From the NCBI RefSeq assembly GCF_008831285.2, contig NC_045147.1, positions 4,938,334 through 5,002,333 of the forward strand: a DNA stretch of 64,000 bases, read 5' to 3'. Made by a program: the position numbers and the translations under genes. Below are positions 35,587 through 46,603 of this stretch, one piece after another (position 1 is the first letter of the stretch; every line of letters begins with the position of its first letter). Origin of the DNA: Nymphaea colorata (lineage: Eukaryota; Streptophyta; Magnoliopsida; Nymphaeales; Nymphaeaceae). Below the pieces are notes generated by a model. The model was not told the DNA's origin and searched no databases. It was given only the letters and a program-made list of their open reading frames with translations.

Positions 35587-37190
35587 ATGCCAAAATATGA
35601 AAAGTTGAAGGAACAAATGAAACCAAATTTCTTGGATATGATTCCTTGGTACTCTGGGTAGGTGTTGTATATAATTATGTTGTTGTCCTTCATCAATTTA
35701 AGAACAGGTTTTATGATATGATTATTTAATTTTGTAGGACATCTACTGATCAATTCAAGATAGTTTTTCGATCTCATGGTATCTGTAACACTTCTTATTG
35801 GTTGTTTCGATATGCATGTGATGCAGGTATTCCTTGATTAACTGGAACTAGGAAAAATGTACTGTCATCAACATTCATAATAATTGAACATGAGGACATC
35901 ACTGTTTGGTGTTCATATGAACTTTTATGCTACCGTTGAATATGGATGAATCATATTTACAAACTTTTTTTTCACTGATTAATGGTTTGATGGATGTTGC
36001 TTAACATGTTAGATTAATCCTTAACTTTCTTTTGTATTTTGGAGCTACGACCATACCTTGCCGCCCATGTCACATAGGTGCTGACTGAGGGCACAGGTGC
36101 AGTAATTTTCATAACAGGCATGGGTGCAAATGTGCAAGGTCAATGTTCATATGCATTGTTTGTTTACTGTCTTACTTAACCAGGCTGCTATGAGCAAGGT
36201 CAATGACCAAAAAGAAAACCTTGTGTATGATCACTTCAGAGAAAAGGATGACTTTTGGTTTGGTTTCATGTGTGATACTGGGGAAGGTGGGAAGTCTTCT
36301 TATGTTGTAGCTTGCCTACTTGCACAACCTTCAATTAAAGATAAAGGCAATGGTCTTAAGTGTTATCTACAATGGGGGAAGTTGCTTCTTATTTGAGGTG
36401 ATGTTGTGTAAGTTAATAGTGCCTCAAGCACCCAGAAGAATAGCAAGTTTATGTCCAGATTAAGCAAAAAATTTTCACAAGCATGACCTAACTCCTAAGT
36501 AGTCAAAAGAATGACCAGGCCAATGCATTCTCGGTGCGATGCTAGTCACTAGGTGGAAAAACCAGACTTTTGTTTCTTTTGTTGTTTAATATTTTAAATT
36601 TAAATTTTGAAATTCATTAGTAATTTTCAGTTTTTTTAAATTTACATGAACCTTTGGACTGTTCTAATTTTCAAAATTAATTGTATAAATATTAAGTTTA
36701 AATTTTACACCCTTTTTTCTGTATCAATCAGGCCAGGTAACCAACCATGGTGCAGTCAGGCCGAAAGTTCCCAATCACTGACTTGGCCTTCTCGGGGCGT
36801 GTGCATGCCAAAAACTCTTCTCTTTGTAGATGAGTATAACATTTTGAACAGGCATACCCACAATTTGTTTGAATTTTGAAAAACTAAGGACATTTGTGAA
36901 TATTGTTATGCATATACTTCATGCGTTAAATTTTTAGGGAAGGTTACCCTTTTCTAATGTATTTGATCTTTTATGAAATGTATTTTAACAGGAGGTATGA
37001 TTGTTGTAGTTTTGTCCTGCTTTTTATTGTGGGAGATGTTTCTTTCTCCCTTTTGAGTATGCTCTGCAACCTCCACCTTGGTACAAGCCGAGCACATTGC
37101 AATGAACAAGCCAAGATTCCTTGTGGCTCATCAGATCTGAAGCAATATGATGGTCCTCAGTGCTTTATTATTTGCACCTTCTTTAGCGGT
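35587..37190 (+). pseudogene. Fragment of a plant calcineurin-like metallophosphoesterase gene
   Basis: Exon-like blocks occur in the order of a conserved plant membrane-associated calcineurin-like phosphoesterase family. 35587-35657 reads YEKLKEQMKPNFLDMIPWYSG and ends at a GT. 35738-35782 reads SGTSTDQFKIVF after an AG. 36184-36340 reads YDHFREKDDFWFGFMCDTGE and GGKSSYVVACLLAQPSI after CAG. 37075-37170 has an EHIAMNKP-like piece in another frame and LKQYDGPQCFII. In the family this last block leads into the metal-binding GNHDW motif; here it is lost and replaced by unrelated residues. DTGE stands where DTGD is usual, frames are broken, and both N-terminal and C-terminal parts are missing. 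It is a pseudogene fragment. Confidence 0.75.
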
Positions 37191-38874
37191 AAGTCACTAC
37201 TCAAAGCAATGGGTTTGTCCAACCAACCAGATAAGTTGCGTCTGGTTTCAGATGGTTTTCATGGATATGTGCATGAAAGTCAACATGACTCTGGCTTTCC
37301 TTAAAGTTCGATGATGTTTTACTCTCGGAAATCCACATACTGTTTGTTATAAATTTTGGTTTCTTTTTTGATTGGGGTGGGGGTGGGGGTGGGGGGTTGG
37401 AGGGGAGAAGAAACTATGACAATTTTTTTGTTCTTAAACCTTCTTTGGGTTACTCATTCAAGCCTCAAAATTGATATTTATACTGCTTGTGATGGGGGTT
37501 GGACTATTGTTATGATCTCCAGAGAACATCTTAGCTTTCCATTGGTTTGTGCTTCTAGTCTCTTAGGTACCCTACAATTGAGATGATAATCTCATAAACA
37601 TAACTTTAGTCCTTGCTTTGATGCTATTTTTGTATATGCTTTTATTGCTACCTTACTATTTTCAACCAAGTTATCTCCCTCATTGACCACTATGTGTCTA
37701 ATAACTCTAATCATATCACTTCTGAATAATTATTTGCTGCAAGTTTGTCATGTATACTACTTAAGTGTCAGTTATATTTATCATAATGTTGACTATTTCA
37801 GTTTTGCTAACTGCCATTACATTTGTGGTGGTAATTAAGAAACCACATGATCTGCAGAGACAAAAATTATAAGACTGTTGCAATGAAATCATGATATTGT
37901 TGGAAAAATGATGTGTGTTCAGCAGTATAAAGTTTCATTTTGCCAAAATATTTTTTGTTACATTAAAGTTATGGCTGTGCCTGGAAATAAATTGTACCAT
38001 TAATGCAGGATGAAGTTAACAGGCTTGTTACAGGCTTGTTAGTTCAACACTTGTAGAGTGGGAGCAGGATAACTATGGATTGGATAGAGAATCACACACA
38101 TAGGAGGATATTAGCAAGCAGTAAGTATTTCTTTGTACTAATCTATGAGTAGATATGGCTCACTATGTGTTTTTCTTGCCTGTGGTTTTTTTGGGGACAT
38201 GAGATTTGACTGTGAGTTGAAAATGTCCTGGTTAATTGCACATTGAATCTAGAAATATCTGCTCTAATTCAACGAAGGGTTTGCCAGTGACATCCATCAC
38301 AATTACCATCAAATATAGAAAATGTGCTCCTAGTGTTCTTGATATCTACAATTAACTACAATTGAGTTCCATGACAATTACCATGAAACCTCATTTTTAA
38401 TGTTTTTCTTCCTTATACTTCTGTTCTGGTTGACAAGCGGTACTTGTTGCCTTTGAGCTGAAGCTTGCAGCTAGAAAGCGGAGGGTTGAGGCTACAAACA
38501 TTAGTTGGTCTTTTTTTTCATCCCCAGCTATCGGGGTTATTTATTTAATAGTTGAAGTTTGCAGCTAGAAAGCATTTGGCAACAAGGAATGTGTATGGGA
38601 TCCCTAAGAAAAATGATGTATTTAGTGCTTAATGCTTATCTAATTGTTGTATTACTAGATGTACAAGCATTGTATTTAATCAACAATGTTTAATGAACTG
38701 TTGTTGTTTTTTCAAATATTGAAGGCTAGATGCACTAGTACTTGAAATCACCAGCATACGTTGGTTATACAAGCTACATAGCTTCACCGCAAAAGGCTAC
38801 AGTGATGGAAGCAATACCAGTGATCTCAGAGGTGAAAAAAATTGCTGGTATAAAGCTATAGCAGCGGCAATTCC
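37191..38874. other. Spacer left of the hAT element
   Basis: Mostly T-rich non-coding DNA. A short open stretch at 38000-38090 (DEVNRLVTGLLVQHL) and another at about 38735-38867 (SPAYVGYTSYIASPQKATV) read like decayed exons, but I cannot assign them. The second ends close to the hAT insertion site. Confidence 0.35.
37374..37405 (+). other. G-rich run with G-quadruplex potential
   Basis: Four or more runs of four to six G separated by single T (GGGGTGGGGGTGGGGGTGG pattern) satisfy the usual G-quadruplex rule on the + strand. Confidence 0.7.
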
Positions 38875-39747
38875 GTTGAAAACTATGTAACACGGGAGCA
38901 GTACCTGCACCATACCGATACGGGTACCGGTACGCACTTCGGGTGGCTCGGGTACATGTCTGACTATACTGGGTACGTTGATCGTACCCGGGTAGGAATC
39001 CATCCATTTTCAAGCTCGGTCAAAGTTGACCGAGTCCAAAACTGTTCATAGTTAGGGATCAAAATTTTTAACGTGGTCATCATTTTTCATGTTAAAAATA
39101 TTGTTAAACATTAAAAGATAATGCAAACCTTCGACGGTTCTGCATTTTCACCATTAGCGATCGATGGTGGGAAGCGATTCTCAGCAAACGGCAGAGGTGA
39201 TTCTTCAGTGAACAGCAATTCTCCACTACAATGATTTCCAATGAACGGCAAATGCTGGGAACAAGCTCAACTCTGACATTTTCACCCACAGCGACCAATG
39301 GCAGGAACAAGCTCCACTCTAGCATTTTCACCAATAGCAACAGACACCTTTTGTAATGCTTTCACCCATAGCAGAGCCATGGACCATAGCGTCTGACACC
39401 TTTTTTCTACGTTTCACCCATAGCAGAGCCATCGACCACAGTGATCGAAATTTGGTTCTCCATCACCTCACCCATTGTCCAACAACCTCCCCCATCGATC
39501 AGTGGTAGGTATTTTCATCCTCCGCTCACCCTTTCTTCTAGTCTATTGTACATCATCTGATTTTTGTGTTTTTCTGGTCGCCTAATTTGAGCGTCCACTT
39601 ATTTGATGTAACACCAACGATTGCACTGTTCTTACATGACTGTCGTAGACCAACAGAGCTACATCAATTTTTTTTTTTAGGTGCTTGAATTGTTGATATA
39701 TATTTTCAATTATTGGTTATAGTTTTTTGCTTTTCAGACATAAAACG

Positions 39748-40371
39748 ATGCTTGCTACTGGAAGTAGAAATATGGCAAGCCGTAGTAGTGTTAATACTGC
39801 TCCTGCAGTAGAAATGGATTCATCTTAGCCTCTTTGGTACTATGTGACTAAACTAGGAAAAACTAGTGGTGGTGATGGGAATATGAATTTTTCTTGCAAT
39901 TTTTGTCATAAACATTTTGCTGGCTCTTATACGTGTTGCAAGGCACATTTATTGCATATCAAAGGCCATGGAATTAGAGGTTGCAGAAAAAATAGAAAAG
40001 AATCGATGAAGGAATTGAAAAAAGAACAAGATGCAGCTGAGACAAAAAAATCTTCAGCCAAGTCAAGTGAACTATCTATTCCTCTTTATGCTATTGAAGG
40101 AGGTGAAGATGACTCAAAGAAAAGAAAAGTAAACATGAGGATGGGACCTACCAAAACATTAGCACATGCATTCAAAAATATGGGAAGGGCAAAGATGGAT
40201 AGAATGATTGGAATGTTCTGTTCACTTCCTTTTAATGTAGCCAGAAGTCCATATTAGAAAGATGTTGTTACAGGTTTGACTAATAGCAACTTGGTTGATT
40301 GCCTACCCCCGACTTCAGAAAAATTGATCTTGCATCAAAAAATTATTAAAGAAGAAGAAATTTTTATGGAC
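39748..40371 (+). pseudogene. hAT transposase, 5' part with BED-type zinc finger
   Basis: From ATG 39748 the frame meets a TAG at about 39826 within the PLWYYVTKLGKTSGG block. It is then open to 40254. CNFCHKHFAGSYTCCKAHLL, with a His-rich continuation, fits a BED-type C2H2-like finger that binds DNA. A Lys-rich linker follows (RKNRKESMKELKKEQDAAET). After a second stop at 40255-40257 the frame resumes (LVDCLPPTSEKLILHQKI) up to the insertion point at 40371. The remainder lies beyond 56715. Confidence 0.8.
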
Positions 40372-42084
40372 TGTTTGCATCCCAAAATTTTCATTGGTTT
40401 TGGAGTGCTCCAGAAAAATGAGGTTTTAGTTTTGAAAGAGGAAAGAAAGGTGTCGCCCGTCGGTACAAGGATCGACCGTTTCCGGCGCCTTTACCGGGGG
40501 TAATCAACTCAGGGACTATGTTTATCATTGATGCATTTCGTTTTAACTTAAATAACTTTTTGATTCTATATGCGGTGTAGAAAATATTGAAAGTTTGAAG
40601 TTTCAAACATTTGAAAAGGTTCTTGAAGAATTGCTTGAAAATGTGAAATGTTTTGAAGAAAAAGTGGAACTAGTAAATATTATTTGAAAAACTTGTGAAA
40701 TCATTTTGAAATCACTTTAGTGTTCTCTAAAGACTTTAAGTAGGTTTGAAATTTGCTCTAATTCAGTTACCACCTAGCTAGAGCTTTAACCCTTTTTGCT
40801 TAAGTTCTTTTGAAAAGGTGCTTGTGATCATAAGTGAAATAAAGTGGGTGAGAATGCATGGAAGCATTTACCCTATATGATTGAAAGAATGTAAAACATT
40901 CCTAACACATCATTCATCTAAAGTCATTCCTACTACAACATACATCTAAGATTTCGTTGTTATAATTATTGTATATAAGAAGGAAAACTTTTTGAAAAGG
41001 GATAGAGATTGTAGACCATCAAGCATGATTCCAATATTGAGTCATTACTTGGTTTGTGGTCTTATTGAAGTTGGTAAATAGAAAGTTCATGAGAGGAGAA
41101 TGTTAAAAAGAATACAAGAGATAAAACACTCTTATGAAAAGAAAGAGAGAGAGATACAGAAAGACATGCATATATGTATACATACCATCACATATACACA
41201 TATATGAAAGTTTAAGAGAAAAAGATGTATTGATTCGAAGAGAAAGAGAGATTTTAGAGGAAAAGAAAAATATCATACGCATATACGGGTATGAGAAATT
41301 TTATAAGGGAAGATATTTGTCTTGAAAAGAAGAATAAATATTTGAAAGAGACGAAATGGAGCATATGTACATATGTATTCATGCACATATAAAAATTTAT
41401 AAAATGAAAAGTGAAAGCACAGAGAGAGAAAGATGGGGGGGTCATCATGTTGGCATAGATGTATATAACATGTATATACATCCATACATTCACAAGGTTA
41501 GAAATCAAGGAACAACTTAAAATTACCAACTTCAAGTTTAATGTAGGCCCGAGGGGAACTTGGACTCATGCAAGAGTTTAAGCTAAGTCCCTAAGGCCAT
41601 GTTAGAAGGTTCCTTTTGTAAATGTTTTAGAAAATAGGATTTATATAAGCATAGAATGTTATTATTTAGTTTGCTGTAAGGGATATATTTCTTCCACCGT
41701 TGGGTATGGAAGAAAACAAGCAACATAACGAGACACTCGTTAGGGTTCTTAATGGGATGATTAAGAAGGAAACTAGCGCAAAATGACATGCAAATGCATA
41801 TTAACATGTACATTTTCATGAGGGTATATCCCGGGTCGGACAAATCCCAACCTCAAAAATTAATATAAAAATAAAGAGTCCCCAAACCACACTCTCATTC
41901 CCACCATACATTCACATATAAGTAGCAAACCAAACAACTATGCATGGATAATATATAGACAACATTCAAGTAAGGAAAGAGAGAAAGAGGATGATGGAAA
42001 GTGCAAGGTTCCATTAGAAGGGAGGACATGATGTAACTATGAAATGATATGTCACCTCATCTTCTCATGTTCTCGGTGCTCTTG

Positions 42085-43020
42085 TGTATAACCTCTTGTC
42101 TCTAAAAAGATATTGAGTGCTACCTCATTTAGCTATGGGGAGATGAAGATGGGGAAAATAAGAGGAAGCAAAAGAACAACAAGAATGTATTAATGAAAAG
42201 AAAGAACATGATTAAAATGAAAAATCATCTCATCTTTCCATGCTCCTGGTACACTTGAGCATAGCCTCTTGTCTCCAAAGAGATTGAGTGCTACCTCCTT
42301 TAGTCATAGGGAGATAAAGATGATGAGAAAATATAGAAAAGAAAACAATGCCATATTTAATAAAAGAGAAAGCATGATTCAATCATGAAATGAAAGATCC
42401 TCTCATCTTTTCATGCTCCCAATGCACTTGAGCATAGCCTCTTGTCTCTAAAAAGATGTTGAGTGCTATCTCCTTTGGCCATGGGAAGATGAAGATGAGA
42501 AAATGAAGAAAGAAAGACAATGCTATATTCAATAAAAGAGGAAACATGATTCAATCATGAAATGAAAGATCCTCTCATCTTTTCATGCTTCCAATGCACT
42601 TGAGCATAGCCTCTTGTCTCTAAAAAGAGATTGAGTGCTATCTCCTTTGGCCATGGGAAGATGAAGATGAAAAAACGAAGAAAAAAAGACAATGTTATAT
42701 TCAATAAAAGAGGAAACACGATTCAATCATGAAATGTAAGATCCTCTCATCTTTTATGCTCCCAATGCACTTGAGCATAGCCTCTTGTCTCTAAAAAGAT
42801 ATTGAGTGTTATCTCCTTTGGCTATGGGAAGAGGAGGAAGAGAGAAAAGAAAAATAACAAGAACAAGACTATATTGAAGAAAGAAAATAACAATAACAAC
42901 AATAATATATTCATGAAGGGAAAGAACAACAACAACAAGAATATATTGAAGAGAAGAAAGAGCAAAAAGATATTAACGAAGAGAAAGAACAACAACAACA
43001 AGAATGCTTAAAAGAACATG
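42085..43020. repeat. 172-bp tandem array in the LTR
   Basis: Five units spaced 171 to 175 bases (landmark GCCTCTTGTCTC near 42091, 42262, 42437, 42609 and 42781), ending in an (AAC)n-rich stretch. The matching array at 54600-55630 in the other LTR has one more unit. Confidence 0.85.
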
Positions 43021-43104
43021 ATTTAATTATAAAATAAAATATCATCTCATCTTCTCATTTCTCCCGGTGCACTTGAGCCAAAACCCAAAATTTGAATTTT
43101 TTGA

Positions 43105-43600
43105 CCGAAAAAGACTAAAATCACCCTCCAAAAGAAATTTTTTTTGTCAAAAGGAAGGGCAAATGGTCTTATCCACCCAAAAAGACTAAAATCACCCTCC
43201 AAAAGGAGATTTTTTGGTCAAAAGAAAGGGTAAATGGGTCTTGTCCACCCAAAAAGACTAAAATTACCCTCTAAAAGGAGATTTTTTGGTCGAAAGGAAG
43301 GGCAAATGGGTCTTGTCCACCCAAAAAGACTAAAATTACCCTCTAAAAGGAGGTTCTTTGGTCAAAAGGAAGGGCAAATGGGTCTTGTCCACCTAAAAAG
43401 ACTAAAATTACCCTCTAAAAGGAGGTTCTTTGGTCAAAAGGAAGGGCAAATGGGTCTTGTCCACCTAAAAAGACTAAAATTACCCTCTAAAAGGAGGTTT
43501 TTTGGTAAAAAAGAATGGCAAATTGATCTTGTCCACCCAAAAACACTAAAATTACCCTCTAAAAGGAAGTTTTTTTGTCAAAAAGAAGGGCAAATTAGTC
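43105..43600. repeat. 72-bp tandem array in the LTR
   Basis: About seven units containing AAAAGACTAAAATYACCCTC and GGGCAAATGGGTCTTGTCCA. Several units are in frame, giving a repetitive 124-codon frame that is not a gene. A matching array is at 55988-56485 in the other LTR. Confidence 0.9.
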
Positions 43601-43767
43601 TTAAATGATCGATTTGGATCTGAACTTGGGTTTTGGATTTGAAAGTAGTATTTTGGATTTAATTTGGATCTAAGAATTGTATTTTGGATTTGAATCTTGT
43701 GCTTAAATTTGAATTTCGCACTTGGATAAAACATTATAGTCCTTTAGAAAAATTTGGGGTGATTACA

Positions 43768-43780
43768 GATGCCCCTCTTT
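43768..43780 (-). promoter_or_regulatory. Polypurine tract of the Tat/Ogre-like element
   Basis: The element strand reads AAAGAGGGGCATC immediately before the 3' LTR start TGTAATCACC. Confidence 0.85.
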
Positions 43781-43879
43781 ATTAATAAGCCGGTGTTAGC
43801 CGTGCTTAGTGACAAAGATAAACGCCACAAATTTTTCAAACAAGACATTTTCATAGAGATGTTTCAGGCTTTTCCCCTT

Positions 43880-44215
43880 ACCTGAATGGGTTGTTTGAGC
43901 CTAAATTGCAGGTTTAACCCCTTACCTGCACGGGTTTGCCAATTTCAAATTCAGGTTTAACCCCGCTAAATGGGTTGCCTTGACTTGCATCACAAGTTTG
44001 ACCCTTTAACTGTGTGGGTTGCTTTGGCTTGTACCACAAGTTTAACCCCTTTGCCTGCATGGGTTGCTTTGGCTTGTACCACAAGTTTAACCCCTTTGCC
44101 TGCATGGGTTACTTTGGCTTACATTGCAGGTTTAACCCCTTAACCTGCGTGGGTTGCCCTCATATTGCAGGTTTAACCATTTACCTGCACGGGTTGCTCT
44201 CAAGCCCTGAGCGAT
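43880..44215 (-). repeat. 45-bp tandem repeats in the 3' UTR
   Basis: About seven units with GGGTTGC...TTTAACCCCTT...CCTGCAT, the two central ones (43996-44105) nearly identical at 45 bases and the outer ones diverged. They lie between the integrase stop and the polypurine tract. Tandem repeats at this position are known for Ogre and other Tat elements. Confidence 0.85.
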
Positions 44216-44340
44216 AATATTAATAAAAAAAAAATGCCCCAGTGTAATTGTCATGTTTTACGACTGGGAAGAATCTAGATTGAATAATCGAAGTGAAAAC
44301 ACAAATGTTTGACATTGATTGGAAAGTGAATACAAGAGAA

Positions 44341-45682
44341 CTAGACATAAAATTTCTTGAGGTGAAGGGCATTAACAGGATCGGCAAGTTCCACCCCATC
44401 AGCATCGAGTAGTCGGTATGAATTGTGGGGCAAAGCTTCCTTAATGACATACGGGTCTTCCCAATTTGGTGCCCACTTGCCTCGTGGTCGTCCTCTAAGG
44501 TACACTGCAGATCGTAGGACCGAATCATTTACTTTGAACTTTCTCTCGATAACTGACTTGGCAAATTGTCTAGCTACCCTTTGGCGATAAGCTTCATCAT
44601 GTTCAGCCGCTTTTAGCCTCTTTTCATCTAGCAAAGTGAGCTGCATTAGCCTTTTCTACTGATATTGAGTAAGAGAGAGCTCTATGAGAGAAGCGAACTT
44701 CAAAGCAGGTTTCAACACATACAATGGTAGAACCACTTCTATTCCATAGACTAGCTCTACTGGAGTGGCATTTGTTGGAGTTCTCATAGTGGTGCGATAT
44801 GCCCATAGAGCGTTATGCATCTTTTCATGTCAATCTCTTCCAGTTTCTACTGTCCGTTCTAAAATGCGGATCAGGATCTTGTTGGTAGCCTCTGCTTGTC
44901 CATTGCCTTGGGGGTAATAAGGAGCTGAAAAATTGTGCGTGATGTGGTACTTGCTGCACAATTGTCTCATCTTTTCATTTTTGAAATGAGTTCCGTTATC
45001 AAATACTATATCATGAGGGACTCCAAATCTGCAAAGAAGATTTTTGTGAATGAAGGACACTACATGACGTCCTTCTATTGTTCTGAGTATGTTCTACCCA
45101 CTTGGTAAAATAGTCTGTTGCAGCAAGAAAATACTTATGACCATTAGAAGCTGCAGGAGATATCAGTCCAACTACGTCAAAGGCCCACATTGAAAATGGC
45201 CAATGAGATGTCACAGAATGCAAGTGAGAGGTTGGGGCATGGATCACTGGAGCATGCAGTTGGCATTCTTTGCATCTTTTGACATATTGGTGAAAGTCTT
45301 TTTGCATGGTAGACCAATAATATCCTGCTCGAATTATTTGTTTGGTGAGGGTTTGGTAACCAACATGGCCCCCACAATCTCCTTGATGTGATTCTTCGAT
45401 GATTTCCTTCGCCTCATCTTCATCAAGGCACCGAGAATATTCAGTGCTAAATCCACGTTTGTATAATACCCCCGCTAGGATAAAGTACCTCGCTGACATA
45501 CGTTGTATTGCTTTTTGTTCATTTTTAGGCATTTCAGTCGGGAATTCTCTGTTTTCAATGTACCTTTTGATGTCATGGTACCAAGGCGTATTCCCCCCTT
45601 GGATATGATGAACATGCGCCATCGTTTCAAACGCATGGTGTTCTAATCTTCCAATCTCAAAAGAGCGGATTGCTTCATTGGT
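44341..45682 (-). pseudogene. Integrase of the Tat/Ogre-like element
   Basis: From 45622 the frame reads an HHCC zinc region (ESHQGDCGGHVGYQTLTKQI...CKECQLHAP) and the first acidic block WAFDVVGLISP with DYFTKWVE. A frameshift near 45070-45100 moves the reading to another frame with FGVPHDIVFDNGTHF (second Asp), YYPQGNGQAEATNK (catalytic Glu), then a TGA at 44830-44832 and TAG at 44656-44658. The C-terminus runs to 44341 with RGKWAPNWEDPYVIKE, the GPY/F-like module. It would insert the element cDNA and make the 5-bp duplication. Confidence 0.87.
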
Positions 45683-46603
45683 TCAAAAAGTGATGGTGGA
45701 TCCTAAGCTTGCGAGGCCATCCGCAATAGGGTTACGTTCTCTCTTTACGTGAGTCAATTGTACTTCTTCAAATTGACGGATTAAGGAGGTAGCAATTTCT
45801 TGATATGGCACCAACTTTTCGTCTTTGACTTGCCATTCTCCATTCACTTGGTTTATAATAAGCTGAGAGTCGCCGAAAGCATGCACTCTTTTCACTTGAA
45901 AACTCAATAAAGAACAAAGTCCTTGTATGAGGGCTTCATATTCAGCCATGTTATGGGTACATGGAAAATCAAGTTTCAAAGAGCACAGGATCATTTCGTT
46001 TTTCGGAGTGATGAGTAAGATGCCTTTGCCTGCTCCCATCAAATTTCTGGACCCGTCAAAGTACATCTTCAATGTCGGAACCTTTTCCAATCTTAATACA
46101 TGTTCATCTGGAAACTCATCATTTGTTCTGATTTCTTCATACTGAGGGAAGTCTGCTAACTGATCCGCAATTGTTTGTTCTTTGATTGACTTTTGAGACA
46201 CATATTCAAGATCATATTGCATCAATAGAACTTGCCATTTGGCGATAGGCCCATTAAGGAATGGTTGTTCCAAGATGTACTTGAGAGGATTTAGTTTGGA
46301 GAGTATCTTGACCTCACAAGCTAATAAATAATGTCTCAACTTCTGACACATCCAAACCAATGCCAGACAAGTTTTTTCTATTGAAGAGTACTTCTTTTCG
46401 TACTGAATAAAAGTCTTGCTAATGTAATAGATTGCATGTTCGATGCGACTTCCTTCCTCATATTGTGCCAAAAAGCCACCACATGCTGACTCATTCACTA
46501 TGATGTAAAGCAACAATGGTCTACCCAACGTTGGTGGTTTTAGAATTGGTGGATTTAGAAGGTATTTCTTGATCCTTTCGAATGACTGTTGGCATTCAAA
46601 ACC
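45683..46603 (-). pseudogene. RNase H and second (archaeal-like) RNase H
   Basis: The open frame 46528-45683 contains two RNase H-type regions. The first (LLLYIIVNESACGGFLAQY, YYISKTFIQYEKKYSSIEK) is the usual gypsy RNase H, but its first catalytic Asp is not evident. The second (KMYFDGSRNLMGAGKGILL, HNMAEYEALIQGL, FGDSQLIINQVNGEW) has Asp, Glu and Asp in the right places and resembles the archaeal-like RNase H that Tat elements carry in addition. NPIADGLASLGS closes it. The frame ends at TGA 45683-45685. The enzyme would remove RNA from the RNA-DNA hybrid. Confidence 0.8.

Larger units (their letters stand above)
40372..43767 (-). repeat. 3' LTR of the Tat/Ogre-like element, with deletion
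   Basis: 3,396 bases with the same ends as the 5' LTR. It lacks 365 bases that correspond to 55595-55959, joined at 43075-43078 where both edges carry GAGC. The missing part includes the apparent TATA box. The 172-bp array (about 42085-43020) and 72-bp array (about 43105-43600) are retained. Confidence 0.92.

Noticed and set aside
42802-43011. Asn/Lys-rich frame repeated at 55327-55539
   Set aside because: It comes from (AAC)n-rich repeat sequence at the end of the 172-bp array in both LTRs.
43105-43600. CRISPR-like regular repeats
   Set aside because: Units are directly adjacent 72-mers without unique spacers, inside an LTR of a plant retrotransposon. This is a minisatellite.
43234-43608. 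124-codon repetitive frame (MGLVHPKRLKLPSKRR units)
   Set aside because: It exists because the 72-bp minisatellite unit is a multiple of three; it is antisense to the element and differs between LTRs.
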